This document shows, one piece after another, positions 46,592 to 56,772 of a stretch of 64,000 bases of DNA (position 1 is the stretch's first letter; each line of letters begins with the position of its first letter). The notes under the pieces are model-generated. The model ran no database searches. It was given only the letters and a program-made list of their open reading frames with translations, and was not told the origin of the DNA. Made by a program: the position numbers and the translations under genes. Origin of the DNA: Euclidia mi (lineage: Eukaryota; Arthropoda; Insecta; Lepidoptera; Erebidae); the NCBI GenBank assembly GCA_944739405.2, contig OX123187.2:79840450-79904449 (forward strand), read 5' to 3'.

Positions 46592-47395
46592 AAATAATAA
46601 TAATAATTCATTTATTCGCAAGATAATGGTTCATTAACAGGTGTTTATAAATGGGTGGTTACAGCATATTCAGTGCAGTAAACGGGTACTACATGGGAAT
46701 ATAAATAACTAAAAATATTAGAAACTCAACAATGAGTGGCAAATTAAACAAAATAACATTTTACTAATATGCATCGGTGATAAAATTAGTTGCCTAGGGC
46801 CTTATCTTCTAGATATTCCTTGACACTATAATAGGTTTTATTTAATAGTACATTAAAAAATTGTGTTTTAAATTGGGATGTAGGTAACATTTTGATACTT
46901 AACGGAATATGGTTATATATTTTAATTGCCATACAGTATGCATTTCTTCTAAATAATTCCAATTTAATAGATGGCAGTTTTAGGTTGAATTTGTGTCTAG
47001 ATGTATCATCTTCAGGATGATGTTTTACTAGTAAACCCGTTTCTAATATGTATAAACATGGAACAGGTAAAATCTTGTGTTTTCTAACTATTTAAAGCTA
47101 TTTTACAGTATGTCAGTGTATCGACTCCACATATTGCTCGAACACACTTCTTTTGGGTTACAAGAACTCTGTCAACTTCAACCGAGTTACCCCATACGAC
47201 AATGCCGTGTCTGAGCAGGGAGGATACGTAAGCATGGTATGCAGATAGTGCAGCATTAATGTTTACTGTCGGTCTGAATTTTTTTTAAACGTATATAAAT
47301 CGATCTATTTTATTGACTATTTTTTCTAAATGAGGTTTCCAATTACAATATTTATCGACCGTGATACCTAAAAATACGCAATTATCAACAATAAC
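46592..47395 (-). pseudogene. LINE reverse transcriptase C-terminal part, decayed
   Basis: Minus-strand frames: 'FLGITVDKYCNWKPHLEKI' (about 47,378-47,320), then 'VNINAALSAYHAYVSSLLRH' (about 47,265) and 'IVVWGNSVEVDRVLVTQKKC' (about 47,200). These are the thumb/connection blocks of Jockey/CR1-type ORF2 (L-G-I-x-x-D...W). Downstream the frame is full of stops. It is 5'-truncated and inactive. Confidence 0.72.
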
Positions 47396-47940
47396 ATAAT
47401 GTTGATACAATATAATAATATGATGTTGATACGTCGTAAGAAATGCTTATCGATGTTATTTTTTCAAGATATAGTTTTTTACAATATATATAAATATACT
47501 ATGAAATAAACATTGATTCCAACGAAAGGTTTATTTTAGGTAAATGCTAGATATTGAAAGTAACGTTCGTGGATTATTTTTTCATTTTAATATTTATTAT
47601 TATGTTTTTACCACACGTCTCTTGCTTGAATATTTGTTTTATCGACAAAAAACGCAACATCATAGTTGTATTAAAAGAAGTAGTAGAAAAGTACTCCATC
47701 ATTTTAAATTATACCGTCATATTACACGATTAAGGTAACAAACAAATATAGTACGTAGCCAGTTTGCCAGTCAGCCATAGCTTGTAATTACAATAGCTTA
47801 TGACTATCGGGCTCGGGCTTGTTGCCGACGCCCTAAAATATGAGTCACAAAGCTGCCAATAGCAATTCCTGATAATAGCTAACCGCTTTCGAAAATATGA
47901 TTTTTTTTCTCAAACTAAATGATAGTTTAACATTCGCTCA
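47396..47940. other. AT-rich DNA, nothing recognised
   Basis: Lies between a LINE end and the probable LTR of the errantivirus-like element. Confidence 0.35.
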
Positions 47941-47942
47941 TA

Positions 47943-48287
47943 GTTTGTGTACGTTGTCGTACACTTGAAGGGCTGATAATAGTTGAAGTGCAAAAAGAAA
48001 GAGCGTAAGTTATAACGAAATCACTTAAAGTTTGTTTATTCACAAAGTTCAGTACAGTAAAAACGTTAGGCTACTCTTTCTCGGTTGGACGTGCATTGTG
48101 CACTGTCCGACATAAATAAATTACATGTGATTCTCAAGTAAACTGACGCCCGCGCGGTGAGGAACGCAGCGTCAGCTAAAACCCGTATGTACGGTAACAT
48201 CGTACATCTTGGCAACCCCGAAAAGATAACAAAAATATGTCGCGAGAAAGAATAGCCCTTACAAAGCAAAAAATATAATAAAGTAAT
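47943..48287 (-). repeat. Candidate 3' LTR region of errantivirus-like element
   Basis: This lies directly downstream of the envelope gene end on the minus strand. It contains a GC-richer stretch, a 'gaataaac' poly(A)-like signal (about 48,035), and a candidate start 'tgtacgatgttaccgtaca' (near 48,206) that resembles 'tgtacgacaacgtacaca' at the other end. The matching 5' LTR would lie outside the window, so the boundaries are guesses. Confidence 0.35.
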
Positions 48288-49060
48288 TTAATCAAAATTG
48301 ATGGCGATGTTCTTGACGCCGGTTTTGGAGCTTGGCAGAGATGGCCTTGGTCGCGGCTCCGGGCTCGTAGCTTCTGCACCTGCTGCTCCGTTGTCAGCTT
48401 GTCCACAGTGCTCTCGAAGTTCAATATTTTCAAGACGCTGTTGATTTGTCATGTTTTGTCGAATATTTTCAAAACAGGTGCGACAAAACTTCCTGCCAAG
48501 TAACACAAGTAAGGCGATGATAGCTGACGTCAGCAGGAGATAACTGATAACGTATTGATGGACATCGTGTCTAGACATCGTAGTATATTGAGATTCGTCT
48601 TGTTTCTGAGCTCTGATTCGGTCCGAAATATTGTCAATTTCCAATTCTATATCCTTGGAGAGTAGATCATTGGATGCATAGTGATATGACAAGTTCACTA
48701 TGTTGTTTATAGACGTATCTAAAGCTGGAACTGATCGTTCATAGTCCATCTTCATACGGCTGTTGTACTGACGGTGTGCGTAAATTGTCAAATCTTGAGA
48801 TTGCAATACACATCCCGGCATTATAGTTACTATGCTTGAGGACGATATGACGTGCGAAGTGACGTCATTGTTCTTTTTTTTTTATTTTGGCAATCTGTCG
48901 ACAACTTTTCGACAATTTCTGCCAGTGTCGTGTAATGACTAGGAACACTTATGGGCAACGAAGCATTAGGCAGTAAAGTTATACCATAGGTACTAATTAT
49001 TGTGGTGTTAGATTCGAGCCTGAAACAAACTACGATCACAGTTACAGATGTTAGTTAATA
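48288..49060 (-). pseudogene. Errantivirus-like envelope gene, 3' part
   Basis: Two overlapping frames (49,039-48,830 and about 48,890-48,288) together form the C-terminal part of an insect-retrovirus-type envelope (F-like) protein. Visible features are a Cys-containing ectodomain segment ('PGCVLQSQDLTIYAH'), a heptad-like stretch, one membrane segment ('YLLLTSAIIALLVLLG', about codons 92-107 of the last frame) and a Cys/Arg-rich cytoplasmic tail. The frame break lies at a poly(A/T) run near 48,877-48,888. The rest of the gene is at 62,510-63,989; the two parts are separated by a 13-kb nested insertion. An env of this kind would sit in the membrane and mediate fusion; as it stands it cannot be made intact. 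Confidence 0.75.
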
Positions 49061-49118
49061 CAATAATTGAGATATTATATAATAATATACAGACAAACAA
49101 TATAAATTCTAATACTTA

Positions 49119-50296
49119 TTATAGTTTTATCGTGTTAATAGCGATAAATTTAATAAAAGCACGAATCATTATAGGATTTGGAAAGAAGGATAAGAGGTGA
49201 CGCACATTAACTGGGAACTGAATTTTTAATTTGGATACAAGTTGATCAAATAGGAAGGCTATTTTTAATGGACAGTTAAGAAAAATGTTGTCCAGGGTAC
49301 CATCATCTAGGCCACATTCACACAAAGAATGGTCTCGAACTCTGCTCTTATGTAGGAAAACAGGAGAGCAGCAATGACCAAGGCGGATTCTGCAAATAAC
49401 GGAGGTTACTATTTTAGGAGTCTTTTTGAATTTATAAAACCAAGGCTTTATTGGAATGTCTGGTTGGATTGAGGCAGATAAAGAGGCCTTAGATTTACTT
49501 GACTCAGACCACAAAGACTGCCAGGATTCTTACAAATCTGCCTTGATGTATGCAGTAAGTCATAAACTTGGTTGGAATAGTATTTCAGATCAGCCAGGCT
49601 ACTATTAACAGCTTCTTTGACACTTTCATCTGCATATTCATTGCCAGTAATACCAGAATGACCAGGGATCCATACCAGGACTACTTCTATATCCTTCTCG
49701 ACACATGAAAGCAAGCAGTTCCTAATTGCCATGATAATAGGGCTATAAATGTTATTCCTGAAAGGATTTTTAATAATAGCCTCCAGGGCACTGTTACAGT
49801 CTGAAAAAATTACAGCTTTAGAAATGGCATCGTGAGAAAGGATAAATAAACATGCTTCAAGAATGCCTATACACTCGCCAGTAAACACAGAAGATTCAGG
49901 GGGACATTGAAACTGAAGGATAATTCTTGAGTTGTCATAGAATATTGAAATGCCTGTTTTACCATCTATGGACAACTTTGAGGCATCAGTGTAAAATTTA
50001 TGATGTTCGCTCCAATGAGCTTCAACCAGAGAAGAAAATTGAGCATTAACTTGATGGGAATGTTTATTCAGGGCCGTGATGAAATAATTTGGACAATAAA
50101 TTAAGGCTTTATATGGAGAGCAATATAGAGGAATTTTGGAACACTGTTGAATATAAACAGTTTCTTGTTTTAGCCGGATCTTTCTATAAGAATTTATAAA
50201 TAAGGGGGGGGTCCTTGTGTCTCCAGTAATCACTCTGATCCAGAAGAGTATCCAAATGTGCAATTTTGGGAAGAATGTTGTGGTTGTTCATAGAAA
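49119..50296 (-). pseudogene. I-type LINE RNase H and C-terminal tail
   Basis: The frame 50,263-49,448 contains an RNase H fold: 'KFYTDASKLS' (Asp), 'ESSVFTGECIGILEACLFIL' (Glu), 'VIFSDCNSALEAI' (Asp) and 'VWIPGHSGITGNEYADE' (His and Asp). The enzyme would remove the RNA strand during retrotransposition. A frame change near 49,500 leads to the C-terminal frame (49,514-49,119) with 'RIRLGHCCSPVFLHK' and 'CECGLDDGTLDNIFLNC', a Cys-Cys-His-Cys-like motif usual at the end of I-type ORF2. The BEL/Pao insertion at 50,302 cuts it off from the RT, which continues at 57,478. Confidence 0.85.
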
Positions 50297-50301
50297 ATCT
50301 T

Positions 50302-50554
50302 TGTCTGCGCTGCATAAACGCCTGATCATTTTAAATGGCATCAAGTTACTCGTTTAAGTAATACTGTACCTGATTCCTAAATTTATTTTACTTACACCCG
50401 CACATATTTTAGTTATTCGATTTCTAAATTTGTTACGCTAGCATCAAGACGTAAAAAACTGCGAATCATTGTAATAATGTCAAATAACCAAGATTAAAGC
50501 TGTTATCAACGGAATCTGAGGTTTTCATTACAAAACTTTGTCTACTATTACACA
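50302..50554 (+). repeat. 5' LTR of BEL/Pao element
   Basis: 253 bp, beginning TGT and ending ACA. It matches the 3' LTR at all but two positions (a C/T at the 'ctga(t/c)tcc' site and an A/T in 'tattt(t)(a/t)gtta'). No strong TATA box is obvious. Confidence 0.95.
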
Positions 50555-50556
50555 TT

Positions 50557-50578
50557 AAAATTGGCGACCGTGACAGGA
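50557..50578 (+). promoter_or_regulatory. Primer-binding site
   Basis: 'ttggcgaccgtgacagga' lies about 6 bp after the 5' LTR. It resembles the tRNA-Arg-type primer sites of several insect LTR retrotransposons. Confidence 0.65.
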
Positions 50579-51564
50579 CGGATTTGCAAAATTCGGATCG
50601 AAGTACGAAGACAAAGAATTCTCGTCAAAAGGAAATCTACCAAAGATTGATTGTGGAGGACTACAGACGCAGGAACACTATCAAAGAAGACAACTAAGCC
50701 AGCCAGGTCGGTCAGCAGAACGCGCCGCGCCCAGCCTTAGCTTCTACGACGACGCCACCGTCAGCCTGCCACGCCAGTTCACCGTCAGCCTGCCACGCCA
50801 GTTCGAGGATTCCGTCAACATCTGTAGAACAGCTCGTGTTTCTATCAGTGCCAACAGCCATCAGCGAGGACCAATGCAGCCGGAAGCAGCCGTCTCGCCT
50901 ATCAGTTAAGTGCCATTCCCATAGTTTACCCTAACACCTAAACCTATTTTTCCTTTCAAAAGGGTCGCTGTTTGGTACATCCCACTTGTGTATTTTATTA
51001 GTTTAACAAAGTGTCTAGCTAATTTAAAGCTTATTTCAAGTAAACAACCAGTAAATATACTAAAATAGTGTAATTAAAATCCATTGTTCAGTGTGACAAC
51101 TACCTACGTCATCATTTGTAAAATTATAAATTCATTAAAATACCAGTACATTCCTTAAAATAAGTTCATAAATGAACAATACTTGCGTATCTAAACACCA
51201 ATTAGTAATTATATTTCCAATTTTTCTCATAGACACCCTCCCAATAGTTCATGCCATTATTGTAGTTAACATTATTTCAAACGTTTTGGGCCGACTATTC
51301 CAGAAACTCCATCGCTGCCTGACGCTGCCAGCTACCGCTAGCCGCGTTCGGGTGCCGTCGGTGCATCGTCGTGCTGCCGAGCTGCACCCGCGTGGCTGCG
51401 TTCGGGCCCCAGGTGCCGCCGAAGGAGTATCAGATAAGATTCTAAACATATAACTTTATTCCTTCATTTTGCGTTACTGTTTAGAACGCAATTAACAATA
51501 AGCATTTTTCGTAAAGTTCTCAGTGCTAGTTTATCGTTTGTTGTTGCTATTAGTATTTAACAAA
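50579..51564 (+). other. Leader region of BEL/Pao element
   Basis: About 1 kb of mixed composition, with a GC-rich stretch (50,700-50,910, repeats of 'gcctgccacgccagttc') and a second one at 51,300-51,430. Open frames here (for example from 51,172) lack domains, so I treat the region as untranslated leader. Confidence 0.55.
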
Positions 51565-52057
51565 ATGTCTTTAAGCGAAGATAAAGACTGTAATGCAAAA
51601 TAATTGAAGGAACTGTTTGCTAAGCGTAGCTCGGTCAAAGGTCGTTTAACAAAGTTTAAAAAATAATTTTGATGGAGTATGTTCTTCAAAATTGAATAAA
51701 ACCCAAACTAAAGAGTTAGAAATTAGTATTGGTAAAATACGAGCTATGTCTAGCAAATTTGATGAACTACAGGCTCAGATTGAGGTCATTAATTGCGATA
51801 ATATGGACTCCGAGATCGACGAACGTGATGAAATTGAGCAGATCTTCACTTCACATCTTGCAATTGCTGAAGAGCAACTTATAAATTACCACAAATACAA
51901 ATCGCAAAGTTTGATGGCGCTTATTTCCACTGGCTTGAGTTTCGAGATACCTATTTATCGCTTATTCATAACAATGAACGCATTAAACCTATTCAAAAGT
52001 TCCATTATTTGGTATCGTATCTTGAAAAGGAAGCCGCGCGAATTATTTCCAATTTAG
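51565..52057 (+). pseudogene. BEL/Pao Gag, N-terminal part, broken
   Basis: The likely start is ATG 51,565. After 12 codons comes a TAA (51,601-51,603), after which the same phase continues as 'LKELFAKRSSVKGRLTKFKK', the conserved start of BEL Gag. A frame change near 51,660 leads to the frame of 51,692-52,057, which is helical and acidic. Another change near 51,905 moves into the frame of the large polyprotein, because the plausible Gag motif 'WLEFRDTYLSLIHNN' is read in that phase. Gag would form the particle shell. Three lesions within 340 bp is striking for so young an insertion. Confidence 0.8.
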
Positions 52058-54522
52058 AGATTTCTGAAAATAATTATAAAACTGCATGGCAGCTTTTGTG
52101 CGATCATTACGATAACAAGCGCCAACTTATAAATCAACACCTTAATTCATTGATATATTTCGAATCAACACAACAACAACACAAACGTGAATCGGACAAA
52201 TCACTGAGGTTTCTAGTTGACCACGTAACTAAAAACTTGCGAGCATTGTCAAGTTTAGCAACGAAAGATGAACTGCTTGAAATGATAATTATTAAAATTC
52301 TTATACCAAAACTAGATAATCGTACTGCCATGAAGTGGGAAGAACATCGTAATAATTTGTCCAATCTCCCTGCTTTAAAGGATTTCAATAAATTCCTAAC
52401 TGATCGCGCTGATGTGTTAGAAACTATGAATCAAAACAAGTCTGATATACCCAAGGTCACACAATCACGTCAAAACAATAATAACAATTCTCGTAGTACT
52501 AAATCCTTTTCATCTACAGTTCAGAACACCGGCTCTGTCGCTAAGCAGTGCGTTGTCTGTAAGGGTGACCACTGGATATACGACTGCCCTACATTCCTTG
52601 CGAAGAGCGTTCAGGAACGACGAGATGAAGCATTTAAGTTGCACTTATGCTCCAATTGTTTACGAACTGGGCATCGTGCACGTGACTGCAAGTTGGGTCC
52701 CTGTCGTGAGTGCAAGCGTAGGCACAATTCACTCTTGCATTCACCTAATTTAAACAATACTAGTGCAAGTAATGCTAGTACAGTCAGCAGCAATAATACC
52801 AACACAGATCGTGGTTCAACGGAAATATCAGTAAATAATTCTATTAGTGATAATTTTACAGAAAATCACATTCTTTTATCAACAGCTATGGTTAATGTTA
52901 TCAATCCACAAACAAACAAACAATTTCGAGTGCGTGCTTTGTTAGACTGTGGCAGTCAGTCTTCATTTATTAGCCAGTCACTTATGAACAAGTTATCATT
53001 ACAGGTATGTGCTATTAATACTATAAACGTTATTGATATAGGCAACAACTTAGCGGAATACGTAAACAAAAGTTGTATTGCCCGATTAAATTCTCTTAAT
53101 GATGACTATGGTGTTGTACAGTCATTTTATGTATTAAACCAATTAACAAGTGTTATTCCAAAACAATCTATAGACATTAGTCAATTAAATATTCCAACCA
53201 ACCTACAGCTAGCTGATCCTAGCTTTAATCGGCCTTCAGCCATAGACGTCTTGATAGGCGCAGACCTGTTTTGGGACCTACTCGGATGTGATCAGCTTGC
53301 ATTAGGTACTAATATGCCCCAGCTTCGTAGCTCAAAGCTAGGTTGGCTCGTTGCCGGCCCAATTTCTCTAAGTGTAAGGAATTGTTCGTCACCAAAAAAT
53401 ATTCCGTGTCATGTTTCAATTAGTGATAGTGACGAATGCAATAATTCCAATATTAATTCTCATTTGAAAAGGTTTTGGGAACTTGAGCAGGTTCCAGATA
53501 AGCAATATTTTAGCAAAATTGAGCAGGCATGTGAAGACCATTTTTATCGTAATACTTATCGTTTAGAATCGGGTAGATTTTGTGTGAGGCTGCCCCTAAT
53601 TGATACTCCAGATTGTTTAGGAGATTCTTACGCTATGGCTAAAAAACGATTGTTGTATTTAGAAAGACGTTTCCGTAAGAATCCAGAATTAAAGTTGAAA
53701 TATTGCAATTTCATTCAAGAATATTTAGAGTTAGGTCATTTAGAGGAATGTCCGAGTACTAATCCCGATCCATCCTATTATCTTTGCCATCATGCAGTAT
53801 ATAAGCAAAACAGTAAAACGACAAAGACTCGTGTTGTCTTTAATGGATCGGCACGAACTTCCTCAGTTTTCTCTCTGAACGATCTGCAGATGGTCGGTCC
53901 CAATGTTCAAGACTCAATCTTTTCTATTTTGATTTGGGCTCGTCAGTACAAATATATTTTGACAGCTGATATTGAAAAAATCTTTAGAATGGTTGAATTA
54001 AATGAAAAGGATCGTAATTTACAATTAATACTTTGGAGAAGTGATGAGTCCAATCCTATCAAAACTTTACGTCTGAAAACCGTAACTTATGGTCTTGCAA
54101 GTACTACATATTTGAGCACCAAGTGTTTGTCAGTACTGGCAGAGGATTGCGATGACCAGCTTATAGGTAACATTATTAAACACGACCATAACGTCGACGA
54201 TCTGGTCACCGGATCAAACAACGAGTCCAAGCTATTATACATTCAACGCAAGGTGTTAGACACTTTAAAGTCAGGTGGGTTTAAACTACGTAAATTCAGA
54301 TCGAATTTACCAAGCATTTTATCATCATCAGTCATTGATCAGAATGATAAGGTTAGTTTAAGTGAATCTAATAATACTTTAGGATTAAATTGGAATCCTA
54401 AAACCGATACCCTTCAAATATCGATTGAGATTCCCAATAAAAATGATGTGGTTACCAAGCGATCGATACTGTCTGCATCATTCAAGATTTTGATCCTCTT
54501 GGAATTCTCAGTCCATGTGTAA
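52009..54522 (+). CDS. BEL/Pao Gag C-terminus, protease and reverse transcriptase
   Basis: 837 codons, and the coding part begins upstream of the first ATG (about 51,910). Residues about 1-130 are Gag ('SYLEKEAARIISNLEISENN'). Two or more zinc knuckles follow at about 180-245 ('CVVCKGDHWIYDC', 'CSNCLRTGHRARDC', 'CRECKRRH'). The aspartic protease is at about 308-320 ('LLDCGSQSSFI'). The RT follows: 'TRVVFNGSA' (about 603), 'YILTADIEKIFRMV' (about 650, catalytic Asp) and 'HNVDDLVTG' (about 726, the Asp pair). BEL elements usually have Y-V-D-D; here Asn stands in place of Tyr. The ORF ends at 54,522 in a frameshift near 54,480, after which 'FDPLGILSP' continues in the next phase. Pol is translated as one Gag-Pol polyprotein. 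Confidence 0.92.
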   Translation: MVSYLEKEAARIISNLEISENNYKTAWQLLCDHYDNKRQLINQHLNSLIYFESTQQQHKRESDKSLRFLVDHVTKNLRALSSLATKDELLEMIIIKILIPKLDNRTAMKWEEHRNNLSNLPALKDFNKFLTDRADVLETMNQNKSDIPKVTQSRQNNNNNSRSTKSFSSTVQNTGSVAKQCVVCKGDHWIYDCPTFLAKSVQERRDEAFKLHLCSNCLRTGHRARDCKLGPCRECKRRHNSLLHSPNLNNTSASNASTVSSNNTNTDRGSTEISVNNSISDNFTENHILLSTAMVNVINPQTNKQFRVRALLDCGSQSSFISQSLMNKLSLQVCAINTINVIDIGNNLAEYVNKSCIARLNSLNDDYGVVQSFYVLNQLTSVIPKQSIDISQLNIPTNLQLADPSFNRPSAIDVLIGADLFWDLLGCDQLALGTNMPQLRSSKLGWLVAGPISLSVRNCSSPKNIPCHVSISDSDECNNSNINSHLKRFWELEQVPDKQYFSKIEQACEDHFYRNTYRLESGRFCVRLPLIDTPDCLGDSYAMAKKRLLYLERRFRKNPELKLKYCNFIQEYLELGHLEECPSTNPDPSYYLCHHAVYKQNSKTTKTRVVFNGSARTSSVFSLNDLQMVGPNVQDSIFSILIWARQYKYILTADIEKIFRMVELNEKDRNLQLILWRSDESNPIKTLRLKTVTYGLASTTYLSTKCLSVLAEDCDDQLIGNIIKHDHNVDDLVTGSNNESKLLYIQRKVLDTLKSGGFKLRKFRSNLPSILSSSVIDQNDKVSLSESNNTLGLNWNPKTDTLQISIEIPNKNDVVTKRSILSASFKILILLEFSVHV

Positions 54523-54533
54523 TTATACCTAAA

Positions 54534-55988
54534 ATGTTACTTCAGTCCTTATGGCTGAACAAGAAGGATTGGGATAAACCAGTTAGTTCCGAAATCCTGG
54601 AATCCTGGAACAAGTTCATTGGCAATTTACATTTTTTATCAGATTTACAGATCCCGCGCTTAGCACTATGTAAAGCTCCTAGTTATATAGAAATACATAC
54701 CTTTAGTGATGCTTCCCAAGTCGCTTACGGTGCCTGTGTGTACCTACGGTCACACATCTTAGCTGGTGAGGTAAAGGTAAATTTACTGTGTGCTAAGTCT
54801 AAGGTGGCGCCGTTGAAGCCGACAACAATACCGCGTCTGGAGCTTTGCACTGTGCTATTAGCTGCAAAATTGTGTAAGACAGTTACCAGCTCTCTGCGAT
54901 GTGATGTCAATCGCATCATTTACTGGTGCGATTCCAGCGTTGTCCTCAGCTGGTTGAATGGTAATTCTGCAAAGCTAAAAACGTTTGTAGCTAATAGGGT
55001 AGCCGAAATTATTGAACTTACCGATAGTTCGTCGTGGCGCTATGTGCCGACTGATCAGAATCCGGCTGACCTGATCTCAAGGGGCGTGAGCCCAGATCGA
55101 ATCATCAATTTTAATTTCTGGTGGTCAGGTCCAAGCTTTCTAATACAGCCTGAATCTGATTGGCCCTATTTAAATAAATTAATAAATGAATCAGACTTAC
55201 CTGAGATGAAGTCCACTACCGCTGTTGTTCAGGAACCTGAAACAGAAATTCTAAAAATAGATAAGTTTTCATCGTTTTTAAAACTGAGACGTGTATTTGC
55301 GTATGTCAATAGATTTATATATAACATAAGACATAAATGTCCTAAAGATAACTTATTTGGTAAATTAACAGTTAGCGAATTAGAATTATCTTTTATTAGC
55401 TTATGTAAAATTGCTCAGCAAACTTCATTTGCTCTAGAGTACAATCTTTTGTTAAAAAATAAAACTTTAAGTAGCAAGTCAACACTTTTGTCACTTTCAC
55501 CCTTTTTGGATGATGATAAGGTGATGAGAGTCGGTGGTAGGATAGAATTATCTAATTACAATTATACTAAAAAACATCCTATACTTTTACACGCTTCTCA
55601 TCCACTCACTAAATTGTATTTTAAATATGAACACTTACACAATATGCATGCTGGGCCTCAGTTGTTGCTGGCCTGTGTAAGAGAGACTGTGTGGCCTATA
55701 AATGGTAGGCATTTGGCCCGCCGCACAGTACATGTTTGTTTTAGATGTAGACGTATACAAGGTAAAACATTAACTCCCATGCTGGGAAATTTACCTGCAC
55801 AACGCATCATACCTGACTTTCCATTCCGTACTGTAGGAGTTGACTTCGCTGGTCCGTTCCTAACGCTAAATAGAAAGGGTCGAGGTGCACGACTAAATAA
55901 AACCTATTTATGTTTGTTTGTATGTTTTCGCTATAAGTGTGTGCACCTGGAAGCCGTCAGTGATTTTCCAAGGACGCATTCATCATGA
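54534..55988 (+). CDS. BEL/Pao RNase H and integrase N-terminus
   Basis: 484 codons, a direct continuation of the RT after a frameshift. RNase H motifs: 'IHTFSDASQVAYGACVYL' (Asp), 'PRLELCTVLLAAKL' (Glu), 'IYWCDSSVVLSWL' (Asp) and 'YVPTDQNPADLISRG'. The integrase zinc finger follows: 'EHLHNMHAG' (His pair) and 'CFRCRRI' (Cys pair), at about codons 370-415. The first catalytic Asp of the integrase lies in 'RTVGVDFAGPF' (about 438). It ends at a frameshift near 55,970; the next ORF continues the protein. Confidence 0.93.
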   Translation: MLLQSLWLNKKDWDKPVSSEILESWNKFIGNLHFLSDLQIPRLALCKAPSYIEIHTFSDASQVAYGACVYLRSHILAGEVKVNLLCAKSKVAPLKPTTIPRLELCTVLLAAKLCKTVTSSLRCDVNRIIYWCDSSVVLSWLNGNSAKLKTFVANRVAEIIELTDSSSWRYVPTDQNPADLISRGVSPDRIINFNFWWSGPSFLIQPESDWPYLNKLINESDLPEMKSTTAVVQEPETEILKIDKFSSFLKLRRVFAYVNRFIYNIRHKCPKDNLFGKLTVSELELSFISLCKIAQQTSFALEYNLLLKNKTLSSKSTLLSLSPFLDDDKVMRVGGRIELSNYNYTKKHPILLHASHPLTKLYFKYEHLHNMHAGPQLLLACVRETVWPINGRHLARRTVHVCFRCRRIQGKTLTPMLGNLPAQRIIPDFPFRTVGVDFAGPFLTLNRKGRGARLNKTYLCLFVCFRYKCVHLEAVSDFPRTHSS

Positions 55989-56737
55989 CGTTACGCAGAT
56001 TTATATCGCGACGAGGCAAGCCAGCGGAGATATTTTGCGATAACGGTCGAAACTTTGTTGCGGCAGCTAAAGAGATAGGCAATTTTCTTAAAACTAATCA
56101 TGAACCTGTAGTTAATTTTGCTACCAATGAAGGCGTAAAGTTCGTATTCTCTCCCACGTATGCTCCACATTTCGGCGGCATCTGGGAAGCCGGAGTTAAA
56201 TCCGCGAAATACCACTTAAAGCGCGTTATGGGGAACCACCATTTAACGTTTGAGGAGATATGTACTCTTTTCACACAAGTGGAAGCTGTGCTTAATAGTC
56301 GACCTTTGTGCCCACTCTCCCCTTCCCCTAACGATTACCATTTCCTATCTCCCGGTCACTTTCTGATAGGGCGTGCCCTAAATGCATTGCCTGGTCAATC
56401 GCTCGAGCACGAGAACCAGAACAACCTTCAACGTTACTTGAAGCTTGAACAGATTCATCGGCATTTTTGGCAGCGCTGGGAAAAGGAATATATAGCAGAA
56501 CTACAACAGCGCTCCGAATGGCGCACTAATTCAGCATCCCTGCAAGTTGGAGATTTAGTTCTTCTCCAGGAGGATAACGTCCCACCACTGAGCTGGCGAA
56601 TGGGACGAGTCAGTCGCCTGTTCCCTGGAAATGACGGCGTCACACGAGTCGCAGACGTGGAGACTACCAGAGGCTGCTTCAGGAGGCCTCTCACACGGAT
56701 CTGCCCCTTGCCTACATCTTTAACGGATGACGACTAA
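55985..56737 (+). CDS. BEL/Pao integrase core and C-terminal domain
   Basis: 250 codons. Asp in 'EIFCDNGRNFVA' (about codon 20) and Glu in 'GGIWEAGVKSAK' (about 67-70), together with the Asp in the previous ORF, form the D,D,E triad that joins the cDNA to target DNA. The C-terminal part 'FLIGRALNALPGQSL' and 'DLVLLQEDNVPPLSWRMGRV' is the domain typical of Pao-type integrases. It ends 35 bp before the polypurine tract. Confidence 0.93.
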   Translation: MTLRRFISRRGKPAEIFCDNGRNFVAAAKEIGNFLKTNHEPVVNFATNEGVKFVFSPTYAPHFGGIWEAGVKSAKYHLKRVMGNHHLTFEEICTLFTQVEAVLNSRPLCPLSPSPNDYHFLSPGHFLIGRALNALPGQSLEHENQNNLQRYLKLEQIHRHFWQRWEKEYIAELQQRSEWRTNSASLQVGDLVLLQEDNVPPLSWRMGRVSRLFPGNDGVTRVADVETTRGCFRRPLTRICPLPTSLTDDD

Positions 56738-56761
56738 CACAGTTGAAAGGAGTCTTTCAAC

Positions 56762-56772
56762 GGGGGGGAAGA
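56762..56772 (+). promoter_or_regulatory. Polypurine tract
   Basis: 'gggggggaaga' directly precedes the 3' LTR (starting TGT at 56,773). It is the expected primer site for plus-strand DNA synthesis. Confidence 0.88.

Noticed and set aside
51172..51453. 93-codon frame in the BEL/Pao leader
   Set aside because: It has no domain and lies before the conserved Gag start; the composition follows the GC-rich leader.
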